Origin: Pararge aegeria | Lineage: Eukaryota; Arthropoda; Insecta; Lepidoptera; Nymphalidae | Direction of reading: 5' to 3' | Assembly: GCF_905163445.1 (NCBI RefSeq) | Contig: NC_053181.1 | Span: 4,464,001-4,528,000, forward strand | DNA: 64,000 nt | Shown: positions 41,377 to 50,880 of the stretch, piece by piece | How the letters are laid out: each line of letters opens with the position of its first letter | Numbering within the stretch: position 1 is the stretch's first letter | Program-made: the position numbers and the translations under genes | The notes under the pieces: generated by a model | Told to the model about the DNA's origin: nothing | What the model saw: the letters and a program-made list of their open reading frames with translations, nothing else | Database searches by the model: none

Positions 41377-44232
41377 CTATCTTGTGAGGGCTGAAAGCGG
41401 AGCCGGATGCTTCCAAGCAACCTTGTCATTAAAAAAATCATCAATTGTATAGTAACCTCGCTCTAATAAATGTGTTTTAACAAATTCTTTAAACTTGTGC
41501 ATTGGCAGGTCCAAAATCACCTTAGGAATCATATTATAAAAGCGTATACTCAATCCCACAAATGATCCCTGTACCTTACGCAGACGATATGCAGATGACA
41601 CTAATTTATGACCATTTCTTGTAAGTCGACTGTTTATGTCCACTTTTTGTTTATAAAGACTAATATGTTGTCTTACCAATACTATATTGTTATAAATATA
41701 TTGTGAAGCTACAGTAAGTATGCCTATTTCTTTAAACTTCTCACGGAGGGATTCGCGTGATTTAAGTTTATATATTGACCGTACAGCTCTTTTCTGCAAT
41801 ATAAATATAGTTTCGATATCAGCTGCTTTACCCCATAACAAGATTCCATAGGACATAACACTATGAAAGTACGCAAAATAAACTAGCCTAGCTATTTCAA
41901 CGTCAGTAATCTGTCTAATTTTTCTGACTGCGTAGGCAGCCGAGCTTAGTTTACCCGCTAGTGAATCTATATGGGCACCCCACTGTAGCTTATTATCCAA
42001 GGTCACGCCCAGAAAAACTGTGGAAGTCTCTATTTTTAGTGATTCACCATTTATCATTATATTTTTATCAATTTTCTTTACATTTGGTAAGATAAATTCG
42101 ACACACTTTGTTTTTTTTGCATTTAAAAGTAAGTTGTTAACTGTAAACCAGTGCGACACATGCGACATAACACGGTTTACTTCGTCAGAGTTATCTTTAC
42201 TCCTATCAGTCTTAAAAATTAGAGATGTATCATCTGCAAACAATACAATGTCGCATGTTCCACTGACATGGTAAGGTAGATCATTTATATACACTAAAAA
42301 TAGAAAAGGACCCAAAATCGAACCTTGTGGGACACCCATTGAGGTATTTGAACCCTGAGACTTTGCATCATTTATGCAAACTCTTTGGGTTCTATTGCTG
42401 AGATAAAAGGCAACCAAATTTAGTGCAACGTTTAGGATACCATAGTGGCTTAGCTTAAGAAGCAAGGTTTTATGATCAACACAATCGAAAGCTTTAGATA
42501 GATCACAAAAAACACCCATGGCGTTCTGTGAACATTCCCAGGCATCATAAACATGTTTTATAAGTTTAGCGCCTGCGTCCGTTGTGCTACGACCTTTAGT
42601 GAAGTCATACTGCTCAGGGTGTAGTAAGTTATTTACATTAAAATGATATAAGAGTTGATTTAATTTAATTTTTTCAAATATCTTACTAAGAGCTGGTAAG
42701 ATTGAGATAGGTCTGTAATTGTTTATATCATTTTTATTACCAGATTTAAATAGAGGATTGAGTTTACTATGTTTCATTAGGTTCGGGAAAGTACCTAAAT
42801 CAACACATTTATTGAAAATTATGGCTAAAAGAGGAGCAATGACGTCAATAATTTGAGATATTATCTTTACCGACATTCCCCATATATCACCTGTTTTCTT
42901 TAATTTTAACAACTTGAAGTTTTTACTGATATCCGATGCATCTATATGTTTGAAATGAAATAAAACTTTGCACTCATTAATGTTGCCTCTTAATAAATTC
43001 TGAGCTGCAGTAGGTGAGGAATTTAGTGAATCTGTTAACAAAATAGGAACATTCTGAAAAAAGTTTTCAAAAGTACTAGCAACTTCTGTATCAATAGTTA
43101 CCATATTATTATTAATAATTAATTCAAAATTTCCGTCTCGAGATTTAGTTTTCCCAGATTCATTATTAACAATTTTCCAGGTTGTTCGTATTTTGTTTTC
43201 AGATTTTACTATCCGATCTTTAATGTATAGCGACTTAGCTTGTCTACAAACATTTTTAAATGTTTTGGAGTAACTTTTTACATATTCAAGGAAGGTTGGA
43301 GTCTGATTGTATTGTTTTTCATCATATAGCTCATACAACTTATCCCTGCTTTTGTAAATGCCTATTGTCGCCCAATCACTAAACCTCATTTTTTTATTAG
43401 AATCTATGTATTTAAAAGTAAATACTTTATTAAATGCACTTTCTATTTCATTGAAAAGCGTACGATAAAGATTGTCGGGATGACAGTTTTCAAAAAAGAG
43501 AGCAGGAATTTTGGCTGATATTTCACCTTCAAATCGCGTCAGTTTACTCTGAGTTATCGGCCTGTACTTAACAATATGTTTATTTCTATTTGTACCAACA
43601 ACAGTAATTTGTTGGCCACAATGATCTGACCTTAAATTGTTTAATATCGATTTACCTAAGATATCACAGTTAAAAAAAATATTACCTAAACAAGATGCTG
43701 AAGTTGCTGTGATTCTAGTAGGTTCATCGAAAGCATTATTCAAATTAAAGCATTTAAATAAGTTTAACAACCTAGTCGTAGTAGTATTATGTAATAAGAT
43801 ATCAACATTGAAATCCCCGCATACTATTACATTTTTAGTAGACATACACAATCGCTTAAGGACATCTTCCATTACATCCTCGAATTGGTTGAAATCACCT
43901 GAGGGGGGATGGTACACACACACTATTATAAAACGCTCCAGCTCCACACAAGACAGTTCAATTATGCGCTCCACAGAAAGACTAACTATATCTTTTCGCT
44001 CCTTACATGTTATATTATTGCGTACAAAAATTAAGGATCCACCATGAATAGCAGTCTTTCTAAAGAACACACTTGACATTTTGAAGTTATTGATGTTAAC
44101 TGCTATTTGTGCTCCAATAGTGAGCCAATGCTCAGTTATACACAATATGTGTATATTGAATTTCTCAACAAACAGTTCTATTTCTAATTCTTTGCCGGTG
44201 AAGCTCTGTATGTTTTGATGTACAATGTTCAT
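41377..44232 (-). CDS. B2 ORF2: APE endonuclease and reverse transcriptase
   Basis: 951 residues from an ATG. Residues 1-220 form an APE-type endonuclease: HQNIQS (Asn7), CITEHWL (Glu34), VCGDFNV (Asp140, Asn142) and SDHCGQ (His204). Residues 470-830 are the RT: VFCDLSKAFD (574-583), GVPQGSILGPFLF (633-645), active site FADDTS (665-670), thumb LGVTLDNKLQWGAH (741-754). A C-terminal tail of ~120 residues follows. Family role: nicks target DNA and copies its own RNA there. Two substitutions stand out. CLGNIF at 181-186 has Gly183 where A1 has Asp (CLDNIF). QYDF at 541-544 has Asp where A1 and A3 have Gly (QFGF). So the frame is intact but activity is doubtful. Confidence 0.92.
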   Translation of the reverse strand: MNIVHQNIQSFTGKELEIELFVEKFNIHILCITEHWLTIGAQIAVNINNFKMSSVFFRKTAIHGGSLIFVRNNITCKERKDIVSLSVERIIELSCVELERFIIVCVYHPPSGDFNQFEDVMEDVLKRLCMSTKNVIVCGDFNVDILLHNTTTTRLLNLFKCFNLNNAFDEPTRITATSASCLGNIFFNCDILGKSILNNLRSDHCGQQITVVGTNRNKHIVKYRPITQSKLTRFEGEISAKIPALFFENCHPDNLYRTLFNEIESAFNKVFTFKYIDSNKKMRFSDWATIGIYKSRDKLYELYDEKQYNQTPTFLEYVKSYSKTFKNVCRQAKSLYIKDRIVKSENKIRTTWKIVNNESGKTKSRDGNFELIINNNMVTIDTEVASTFENFFQNVPILLTDSLNSSPTAAQNLLRGNINECKVLFHFKHIDASDISKNFKLLKLKKTGDIWGMSVKIISQIIDVIAPLLAIIFNKCVDLGTFPNLMKHSKLNPLFKSGNKNDINNYRPISILPALSKIFEKIKLNQLLYHFNVNNLLHPEQYDFTKGRSTTDAGAKLIKHVYDAWECSQNAMGVFCDLSKAFDCVDHKTLLLKLSHYGILNVALNLVAFYLSNRTQRVCINDAKSQGSNTSMGVPQGSILGPFLFLVYINDLPYHVSGTCDIVLFADDTSLIFKTDRSKDNSDEVNRVMSHVSHWFTVNNLLLNAKKTKCVEFILPNVKKIDKNIMINGESLKIETSTVFLGVTLDNKLQWGAHIDSLAGKLSSAAYAVRKIRQITDVEIARLVYFAYFHSVMSYGILLWGKAADIETIFILQKRAVRSIYKLKSRESLREKFKEIGILTVASQYIYNNIVLVRQHISLYKQKVDINSRLTRNGHKLVSSAYRLRKVQGSFVGLSIRFYNMIPKVILDLPMHKFKEFVKTHLLERGYYTIDDFFNDKVAWKHPAPLSALTR

Positions 44233-44261
44233 ATTACAGAGCTTCCCCGTTGTCTCACTGT

Positions 44262-45041
44262 CTAGTTTAAATAACTATTTATTATAGTACTAGAACAAGT
44301 ACTAGGGTCAATATTAAAAATATTGGTGGTACTTGAAGTACAATATGTAGAGGTGTCAATAGACTTAGTTACAATACTTGTAACAGTATCATTTAAGTTG
44401 TAAGCTAGTAAAGATGCCAAGTGATGCTTACTTTTCTTAGATAAAATTAAACTATCTCTAGACAATAGGGATGACATGGATTTATTGATGTCAAAATAAA
44501 AAACTGCGTCACTATGACGGCATGTCAGGTTATAAATTAATAAATTTAAATTATAAATATGTTCATTCTGCTTTGAACTAAATGTGCCACAGTAAGGAAA
44601 GGCACACATAACGAATTTACATTGAGTTTTACTATGTAAAGCTAGTAATTTATCAATGCATCTTATAATTTGATGCTTTTTGACATTCAAACTGTCTCCT
44701 ATTAAGAGAACAACATTTTTATTTACATCTAAATAGTCACTATTCAAACTATTAATAAGATAATCGAAACTAGCCCCCGGTGAACATCTATTAGTCACTG
44801 AGTGATCAAGGTAATGGTTCATAATAGGTCCAAAACCTTTACCTAACATGTCGGAAAATATAATTGTCTGTTTTTCAGGCATACTTTTTAATAAAGGTGA
44901 AGGGTCTGGTATGACAGTTGTGCACTGCTCCAGGCATGTTTCTAATTGGTTGGAAGATACTGTATCACATAATTTTAGGTTAGTCATAGGTATCTCATGA
45001 GTACAGTTACATTTATTTGCTAAAGACTCAAAGCGAGCCAT
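44262..45041 (-). CDS. B2 ORF1: SGNH/GDSL-like protein
   Basis: 259 residues from an ATG, preceded in frame by a stop. CR1-group ORF1 proteins often carry an SGNH-hydrolase-like (esterase) domain. Here residues near 60-70 (TIIFSDMLGKGFG) sit where block I with the GDS nucleophile is expected. VVLLIGDSLNVKK matches the block III region, and SKKSKHHLASLLAYNL the final block. The nucleophile position reads Met (SDM), so an active esterase is unlikely; an RNA or membrane role would be a guess. The N-terminus has a Cys cluster (CNC..C....C...C) that may be the remnant of a longer domain. ORF2 starts 29 bp after this ORF ends, so a bicistronic RNA is expected. Confidence 0.7.
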   Translation of the reverse strand: MARFESLANKCNCTHEIPMTNLKLCDTVSSNQLETCLEQCTTVIPDPSPLLKSMPEKQTIIFSDMLGKGFGPIMNHYLDHSVTNRCSPGASFDYLINSLNSDYLDVNKNVVLLIGDSLNVKKHQIIRCIDKLLALHSKTQCKFVMCAFPYCGTFSSKQNEHIYNLNLLIYNLTCRHSDAVFYFDINKSMSSLLSRDSLILSKKSKHHLASLLAYNLNDTVTSIVTKSIDTSTYCTSSTTNIFNIDPSTCSSTIINSYLN

Positions 45042-45114
45042 AACATGTGACTGTCAATTAATTATAGACAAATAATTTGCAATAAAATAAAATTGCGACT
45101 ATAATTAAAGATCT

Positions 45115-45240
45115 AAGCTATCCTATCTCTTAAGTTGGACCAGACTGCTCACGGTGTGCCCATTTAATTTCAAATCGGTTAAGTAGTTTAGGAGTCCATC
45201 GCGGACAAACATCGTGACAGGAGATTTATATATATTAAGA
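45115..45240 (+). repeat. 'CTAGCTGTTGCCC' repeat, 3' part
   Basis: CTATCCTATCTCTTAAGTTG, AAATCGGTTAAGTAGTTTAG, GAGTCCATCGCGGACAAACA and ATTTATATATATTAAGAAGA. It resumes the repeat interrupted at 41165. Confidence 0.6.
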
Positions 45241-45342
45241 AGATTATGAAATAGCTGATTTGTTATTTTTTAGATACAGGTAGGCACACCGAGTTTTCGT
45301 AATTGGCCCATTTGCATGAATGTTTCTTTGTCCTATGTCTAA

Positions 45343-47145
45343 CATAATTGTGACAATGCAATCAAAACTACTTGGAACATAATTAATGAGGAGACGGGAA
45401 GAGTAACACCACGAAATATTAACTTTAAACTGAATGTAGATAATAAGGCCTTAACAACAGATTTCGAGGTGGCTACTGCTTTTGAAACCTTCTTTACCAA
45501 CATTCCCGTCTCCACAACAGAATCATTAAACTCTTCACCAGATATGGCTCTCTCTCTATTGAAGGAAAATGTGCCTGAGTGTAACCATTCTTTTAAATTC
45601 ACGCATGTTAGTGGCTCTGACGTTATTAAAGCCTTTAAATTATTAATTAATAAAAAAACAAATGATCTTTGGGGCATTTCCGTAAACGTTGTCAAATCAT
45701 TAATTGATATTGTTGCACCCGATTTAGCCTTAATATTTAATAATTGTATAGATTGTGGTGTGTTTCCTGACTTAATGAAACTTAGTAAAATAGTTCCATT
45801 GTTTAAATCGGGTAGTACTTCTGACCCCACTAACTTTAGACCAGTATCCGTACTACCCACTTTCAGTAAAATCTTTGAAAAACTCATTTTAAATCAATTA
45901 CTTTACCATTTTCATAAGTATAATTTACTTCATATTAAGCAATTTGGTTTCACACGGGGTCGCTCAACAATCGACGCAGGTGTTGAGCTAATACAAAACA
46001 TATTTGAAGCCTGGGAGGAGTCACGTGATGCACTTGGTGTGTTCTGTGACTTATCTAAGGCGTTTGATTGTGTTCAACACGAAACGTTAGTTAGGAAACT
46101 ACACCACTATGGAATTCAGGGTGTAGCTCTAGACTTAATGAGTAACTATCTACGCGATAGAATTCAGAAAGTCGACGTGAATGGAAAACGGTCTAATGGA
46201 TCAGTTATGAAAATAGGTGTCCCACAGGGGTCTATATTAGGACCATTTCTGTTCCTTATTTACATTGATGACCTTCCTTACCTTGCCAAGGATAAACACG
46301 GGATAGTTCTGTTTGCCGATGATACATCACTGACTTTTAAAATAAATCGACGTGAACTAGCTTTTGACGACGTAAACAACTCTCTCGCTAAAGTGGTACA
46401 GTGGTTTGAAGCTAATAATTTGGTTCTTAACGGGAAAAAAACCAAGTGTATAAAATTCACTTTACCTAATGTTAAACACGTGAAAACCACTGTACTACTT
46501 AATAATGAGGAACTGAAACTGGAGGATACGACAGTTTTTCTAGGAATAACGTTAGATTCTAAACTTCAATGGGGCCCTCATGTAAATAATTTATCGAACA
46601 GGCTTAGTTCTGCTGCCTATGCGGTAAAGAAGATACGCCATATGACCGACGTAGAAACTGCTAGACTGGTATATTTTAGTTACTTTCACAGCATTATGTC
46701 ATATGGAATTTTACTTTGGGGTAATGCTGCTGATATTAGCACTATTTTCGTGCTGCAGAAGAGGGCTGTTCGTTCTATCTACAAAATGGGTCCGAGAGAG
46801 TCATTGAGAGATAAATTTAAAGATTTTAAAATAATGACAGTGTATAGTCAGTACATATTTGAAAATTTAATGTACGTCCATAAAAACATTTCTAAATTTA
46901 AGAAAAAATGTGACTGCAATAATTTAAACATTAGAAGTAAGAATAAACTTACAGTGCAATATACTAGGTTACACAAAATTCATAATTCGTTTAAAGGAAA
47001 TTGCATACAATTCTACAATAAACTACCAATTGACATCTTGGAGATGTCTCTTAAAAAGTTCAAAGTTTGTATTAAACGTAAGCTTATAGAAAAGTCCTAT
47101 TATAGTATAAAGGACTACGTAAACGATAAAAAAGCTTGGGTGTAA
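45343..47145 (+). pseudogene. A3 ORF2: reverse transcriptase, endonuclease missing
   Basis: Open for about 600 codons; the frame is entered after a stop at 45340-45342, and there is no initiating ATG at the junction (the GTG at 45469 is inside the domain). RT motifs: QFGFTRGRSTIDAG, VFCDLSKAFDCVQHETL, GVPQGSILGPFLFL, FADDTSLTF, LGITLDSKLQWGPH. The C-terminus is complete, ending NDKKAWV. The absence of any frameshift or stop in the RT indicates a young insertion. The endonuclease is lost through 5' truncation, so it cannot jump. An antisense 182-codon frame (45339-45887) is a shadow. Confidence 0.88.
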
Positions 47146-47425
47146 ATTATTGCTCTAACCAGGTTGCTCTTCTAATAATTTAAAATGACATTGTGAGATG
47201 GCGATAACAAAAAAAAAAAAAGAAAACACCCGGCTAAGTTTGTTGTGGGCTTCTTCTTAGACCGGGACGCGTTTGGAACCCTCGTAGCTTTAGTTTTAAG
47301 TTTACGAATGTGGTTATCGCCATCATCTCACTACCGTGTAATTCTTATGTACGCATCAAAAGTGCCACCTGTGGGCCTACTTGAATAAAGATATTTTTGA
47401 CTTTGACTTTGACTTTGACTTTGAC
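47146..47425 (+). repeat. A3 3' UTR and hexamer tail
   Basis: GTTTGTTGTGGGCTTCTTCT, GGGACGCGTTTGGAACCCTC, GTGCCACCTGTGGGCCTACT, then TTTGAC repeats. Inverted motifs TGAGATGGCGATAAC (47194) and GTTATCGCCATCATCTCA (47312-47329) flank the UTR core and could form a stem. Confidence 0.8.
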
Positions 47426-47550
47426 ATTGTTCACCATTATAATTACCTTTATCTTTGCTTATAAATGCGTGCTTCTCGTTTTTTCTGTCCTCTTGTGTCT
47501 GTGTGTTTAATTCATGATCCCATTAAATGTAAAATTTATCTAAAATAAAG
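47426..47550. other. No gene seen
   Basis: Short flank, nothing recognised. Confidence 0.4.
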
Positions 47551-47605
47551 ATTTTAATTAAGCTTTACGATCCACTCCGCGAAGAGTAGGAAATTCTGTG
47601 ATTGT
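47551..47605. repeat. PAL scrap
   Basis: TTAATTAAGCTTTACGATCC, ACTCCGCGAAGAGTAGGAAA, TTCTGTG. Outer left-arm segment only. Confidence 0.5.
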
Positions 47606-47735
47606 TAAGTCAGCAACACGGTCTCATCCAATATTTCCTAAAAGTTTTGATCCCAGAGAAAAGCAATGAGTGTTCATCATTTCGAAAACTGAAATACCTC
47701 ATCGGCATCATCTTTATCAACCCATAACACGGCAG

Positions 47736-47876
47736 ATCTCGCGACAGCAATGCGACAGGCGTGAAACTTGCAATCACTGCTGTCAAACGTCACTTTTCCA
47801 TACAATAAATAAATAAAAGTGACGTTTGACAGCAGCGATTCCAAGATTTACGCCTGTCGCAAGCCTGTCGCGAGAT
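47736..47876. mobile_element. Snapback MITE, 62-bp arms
   Basis: Arms 47736-47797 and 47815-47876 pair almost completely (ATCTCGCGACAG.. with ..CTGTCGCGAGAT; CTGCTGTCAAACGTCACTTT with AAAGTGACGTTTGACAGCAG) around an AATAAATAAAT loop. No ORF. Superfamily not determinable. Confidence 0.75.
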
Positions 47877-47892
47877 ACGTAATCACCCTGCA

Positions 47893-48098
47893 GGTCTCCT
47901 CACAGAATGAGAAACGTTTAGATCAGACTTCACACACCTTTGGGAATATTTTGCAGAACCCTCACGCATGCAGGTTTCCTCAAAAGTTTCCATTCACCGT
48001 TAAAGCCAGTATTAAAATTCCTTAAATTTGAAACGCACATAAGACCGCAAATTGCGTGCCGAACGAACTCGGTTCTAACCACTAGGCTATCACGCCTA
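47893..48098 (-). mobile_element. SINE2, decayed but near full length
   Basis: GGTCTCCTCACAGAATGAGA, TTCACACACCTTTGGGAATA, CATGCAGGTTTCCTC, GAACTCGGTTCTAACCACTA and GGCTATCAC (head complement). Confidence 0.7.
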
Positions 48099-48309
48099 TA
48101 CCCTTACCTAGTTACTACGTTACACCCGAACGCATATAACTCAACTATAAAAATTATTTGGTGGTTGGTGTTTTAGCCTAAGTTACAACTAAACGACACA
48201 ATGTGCCGACCGATTTGAGGCTGCCTCGACATTGGCGTGGAGCAGAAGCAGCCAATCTGTTTTATTAAATCCATGTGACGTCATCCCCATGATTGTTAGG
48301 GAGCCCACA

Positions 48310-48372
48310 GCTTGCTAGATGAACCAAAGGGATCATTCGAAGTTCTAACCACCAGGCTATCACCACTCTTCC
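48310..48372 (-). repeat. SINE2 head scrap
   Basis: ATTCGAAGTTCTAACCACCA then GGCTATCACCACT. Confidence 0.5.
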
Positions 48373-48665
48373 CATCGGCACAAGACCGCCTTTCCAAGCG
48401 TTCTATAAAACAATGATTTGAAAGTCTGTATCAGTTTTTAAAATCCTAAAGAGTTCCATTGTTTTCTAAGAGGCGCGGAATGTGTGAGCGCAAGTAGACT
48501 AATTGGCTGAATGAGTCTCTTAACGCAGAAAATTTGCTTCATTTCATGTTCCATACATCGCTTGTACTAGTACAATCAAACGTGAGGATTTTATGTTTAC
48601 CTTTGAAATCTCTTGGCGGTATCGCATTTTGCTGGGATTTTTGTGCTGGTTTCTTACAAGTATAT
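48373..48665. other. No gene seen
   Basis: Unique-looking. Confidence 0.4.
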
Positions 48666-48671
48666 TATAAT

Positions 48672-48722
48672 TACCGTATCAAATCTTTGAGATATCTCTT
48701 AATAAGTTCAAAGTTGTCGACT
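48672..48722 (+). pseudogene. CR1-A C-terminal scrap
   Basis: TTTGAGATATCTCTTAATAA and GTTCAAAGTTG match A3 codons for LEMSLKKFKV. Only about 45 bp survive. Confidence 0.5.
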
Positions 48723-49925
48723 GAAGAATTTATAAAAAAAATAGTTGAAACAAAGCATAACTCGGTACAGCCTACTCAAAAAAAAAAAAATTGGTACTAT
48801 TTTAATATTTTTGCTTTTAACTAAACGTAATGTTTCAAATCAAGACTTTTCTGCTTAAAGTAAAACCTTGACGCTACTGAACCTAAAGTATGTCATAATG
48901 ACGCCGAATTCGCGCTTGAACGAAATAATATTTTAAATAAAGACGATTGAATTCTTGAATTCTGGTTGCCAAATTTTATGTGACTTGTACTGCATTAAGC
49001 TATACAATTAAGGAGGCGACAACGCTCTTTTCGATACATCCATATCTGGCATTCGCAATGGAGTCTAATAAAAAGATAAAAGTTTCATTTTAAATCTTTG
49101 CTACAACTTAGCGTGTACGTATATTAAACACAAAATCAAAAATACAGGGACCTTTCAATTGAACTTTCATTGGGTGCACATAAGCACGCTATCAGCGTTG
49201 ATCACAAGTTTGAAATTCAGCTTACGTTAATTTGTTATAGTTATTCCTCTACTTACAGCACCATTTTACCTTCGATTTCATAGTGTAGTGTATGTGATTA
49301 CACTGTCTCGTGTGTTTCTGAGCAATGTTACTACGTCAGTACTACCCGAGCCGCAGGCGAGAGTAGACGTGTGACAGTTGGTCGTGAGCATTGCCGAGCC
49401 AGTGACTAGGGGACGCTGAAGTATATATTTCATTATTTACTATTATCAGCAGATCCTACACGTAGCACCTCAAAAAACCGAGGAAGGAATGTGACAGAAC
49501 AGTCACAGATGAAAATTCAGGCAAACGCAACTTGTTATGGTTTATAAAAATAATATGCATCCATATTTTTCTGACCCATTGGCCAAGTACTTTGCAAGTA
49601 GGAGACGTTACGTACAACTTATCTCTTTCGATGCGTGAAATGTTGCTTTTTGGTCAACAACTTTACGAAATGCATCGAATATTTGGAGCTAAGGTCCACA
49701 GGTTTATTAAGGATAAATACTTAACGGCAGTGAATGGAGGCAGGCATTTCTGCTATTTCCACAAGACGCACTTGAAAAAAAGTGGCTTAATTACGTTTTA
49801 TTTACATTCACTTATTTATGAAGCTGTTAAAATGGTATCTGAAGTAAATAATATAATATTTTGAGAGTCAGTTTTTCTTAAGGTCATCCTCATCATATCT
49901 ACCCACTCGGAAGTCAAATAAAATT
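48723..49925. other. Mostly unique sequence; possible promoter at 49336
   Basis: No repeat modules between about 48740 and 49920. An open frame runs 49466-49864, with a hydrophobic stretch LLWFIKIICIHIFL then VGDVTYNLSLSMREM. It has no ATG at its start (the nominal start is TTG), so I do not call it a gene. It could be an unrecognised exon. Confidence 0.4.
49336..49371 (+). promoter_or_regulatory. Candidate Inr plus DPE core promoter
   Basis: Initiator TCAGT at 49336-49340 puts +1 on A49338. AGACGTG at 49365-49371 fits the downstream promoter element consensus RGWCGTG at exactly +28. No TATA box at -30, as expected for DPE promoters. The following 70 bp are unusually GC-rich for this window. 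It could drive a host transcript or be the internal promoter of an unrecognised LINE. Confidence 0.45.
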
Positions 49926-50100
49926 TACAGTTATACACCCAGATATTCAAAAACATTCATGTTCATCACACAAAATATTTTGGGGAATCATCTTTCATTA
50001 CATTAAAAACGCATAAAAATAACTCCAAAAAGTTAGAGGTCGGGGATCGAACTCGGTTCTTCGAAAGGGGAGGCCAAACCACTCGGCTATCACAACTTAT
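49926..50100 (-). mobile_element. Composite of SINE1 scrap and SINE2 head
   Basis: CATTCATGTTCATCACACAA (SINE1 body, reversed) is followed at about 50000 by AAAACGCATAAAAATAACTC, GGGGATCGAACTCGGTTCTT and CCACTCGGCTATCACAAC (SINE2 head, reversed). Confidence 0.65.
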
Positions 50101-50221
50101 GGATATAAAATAGGATAATTATCACTATATCTTATAACTTTAAACGAGCAATTGTTATATTTATATAATTGGAATCTCGGAATCGGCTCCAACGATTTTC
50201 ATGAAATTGAAAAAATGCCTT

Positions 50222-50478
50222 CAGTTTTTGGGGGCCGAGTTCGAAAATCCCGGTACGTAGATCTAACTTTTATAAGTTTTGTGCGTTATAAGCAATTAAA
50301 ATATCACTTGCTGCACAGTTAGGAAACCTGCATCATGCGAGTTCTCCATAACGTTCTCAAAGACATGTAGAGTCCACCATTCCGCAGCGTGCGGGACTTG
50401 TGTCTAAACCCTTCTCATTGTGGGGGGAGACCCTTGCCCTGTAGTGGGCCGGTAATGGGTGGATATGATGATGATTTT
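50222..50478 (+). mobile_element. SINE2, head partly lost
   Basis: GGCCGAGTTCGAAAATCCCG, AATTAAAATATCACTTGCTG, TTCTCCATAACGTTCTCAAA, GTGGGCCGGTAATGGGTGGA and an ATGATG end. Confidence 0.8.
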
Positions 50479-50665
50479 TGTAAGAAACTACGCTGCGACG
50501 TGACGCGTCACTCGCGAAGGTGTAAACAATACAAGCTCGCAAAAGTAATTGCGTGAACTCGTTTCTTCTCCGTTAAGATTAACAAGGCAAACGCTGACTC
50601 ATTTCCTGTACATAGTTTTAAGAAGCACTTTTCAAATGTCACCACTGACGTTGCGTCACCTCAAT

Positions 50666-50880
50666 TGACGGCCGGCTGGCGCAGTGGGCAGCGACCCTGC
50701 TTTCTGAGTCCTTGGCCGTGGGTTCGATTTACACGACTGGAAAATGTTTGTGTGATGAACATGATTGTTTTTCAGTGTCTGAGTGTTTATTATAAGTATT
50801 TATGTGTATCATATTCATTAAAATATTCAATAGCTATCTTAGTACCCATAACACACGCTACGCTTACTTTGGGGATAGAC
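50666..50880 (+). mobile_element. SINE1, 3'-truncated
   Basis: Head TTGACGGCCGGCTGGCGCAG with GTGGGTTCGATTTACACGAC, body to CGCTTACTTTGGGGATAGAC. The usual GGCGATGTGTGTATTG end is replaced by LINE sequence. Confidence 0.85.

Larger units (their letters stand above)
41166..45112 (-). mobile_element. CR1-like LINE B2, near full length
   Basis: About 3.95 kb on the minus strand: short 5' region, ORF1 (259 codons), a 29-bp gap, ORF2 (951 codons), a ~190-bp 3' UTR and a TTTGAA-type hexamer tail at 41168-41205. Both ORFs are uninterrupted. It sits inside a copy of the CTAGCTGTTGCCC repeat. The 5' end is placed by where that repeat resumes, near 45112. No clear target duplication, as is common for CR1. 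Confidence 0.85.
45343..47425 (+). mobile_element. CR1-like LINE A3, 5'-truncated
   Basis: From the endonuclease-RT linker (near 45343) to a ~255-bp 3' UTR and a (TTTGAC)4 tail at 47397-47424. Head-to-head with B2, about 230 bp apart. Homology to A1 begins at NAIKTTWNIINEETGRVTP. The 3' UTR is nearly the same as 18511-18780 and 53804-53975. Confidence 0.85.

Noticed and set aside
45339..45887. 182-codon minus-strand ORF
   Set aside because: Antisense shadow of the A3 reverse transcriptase.
49532..49864. Secreted 110-residue protein
   Set aside because: The nominal start is TTG, not ATG; without an ATG start or splice evidence I cannot call a gene. Kept only as a finding.
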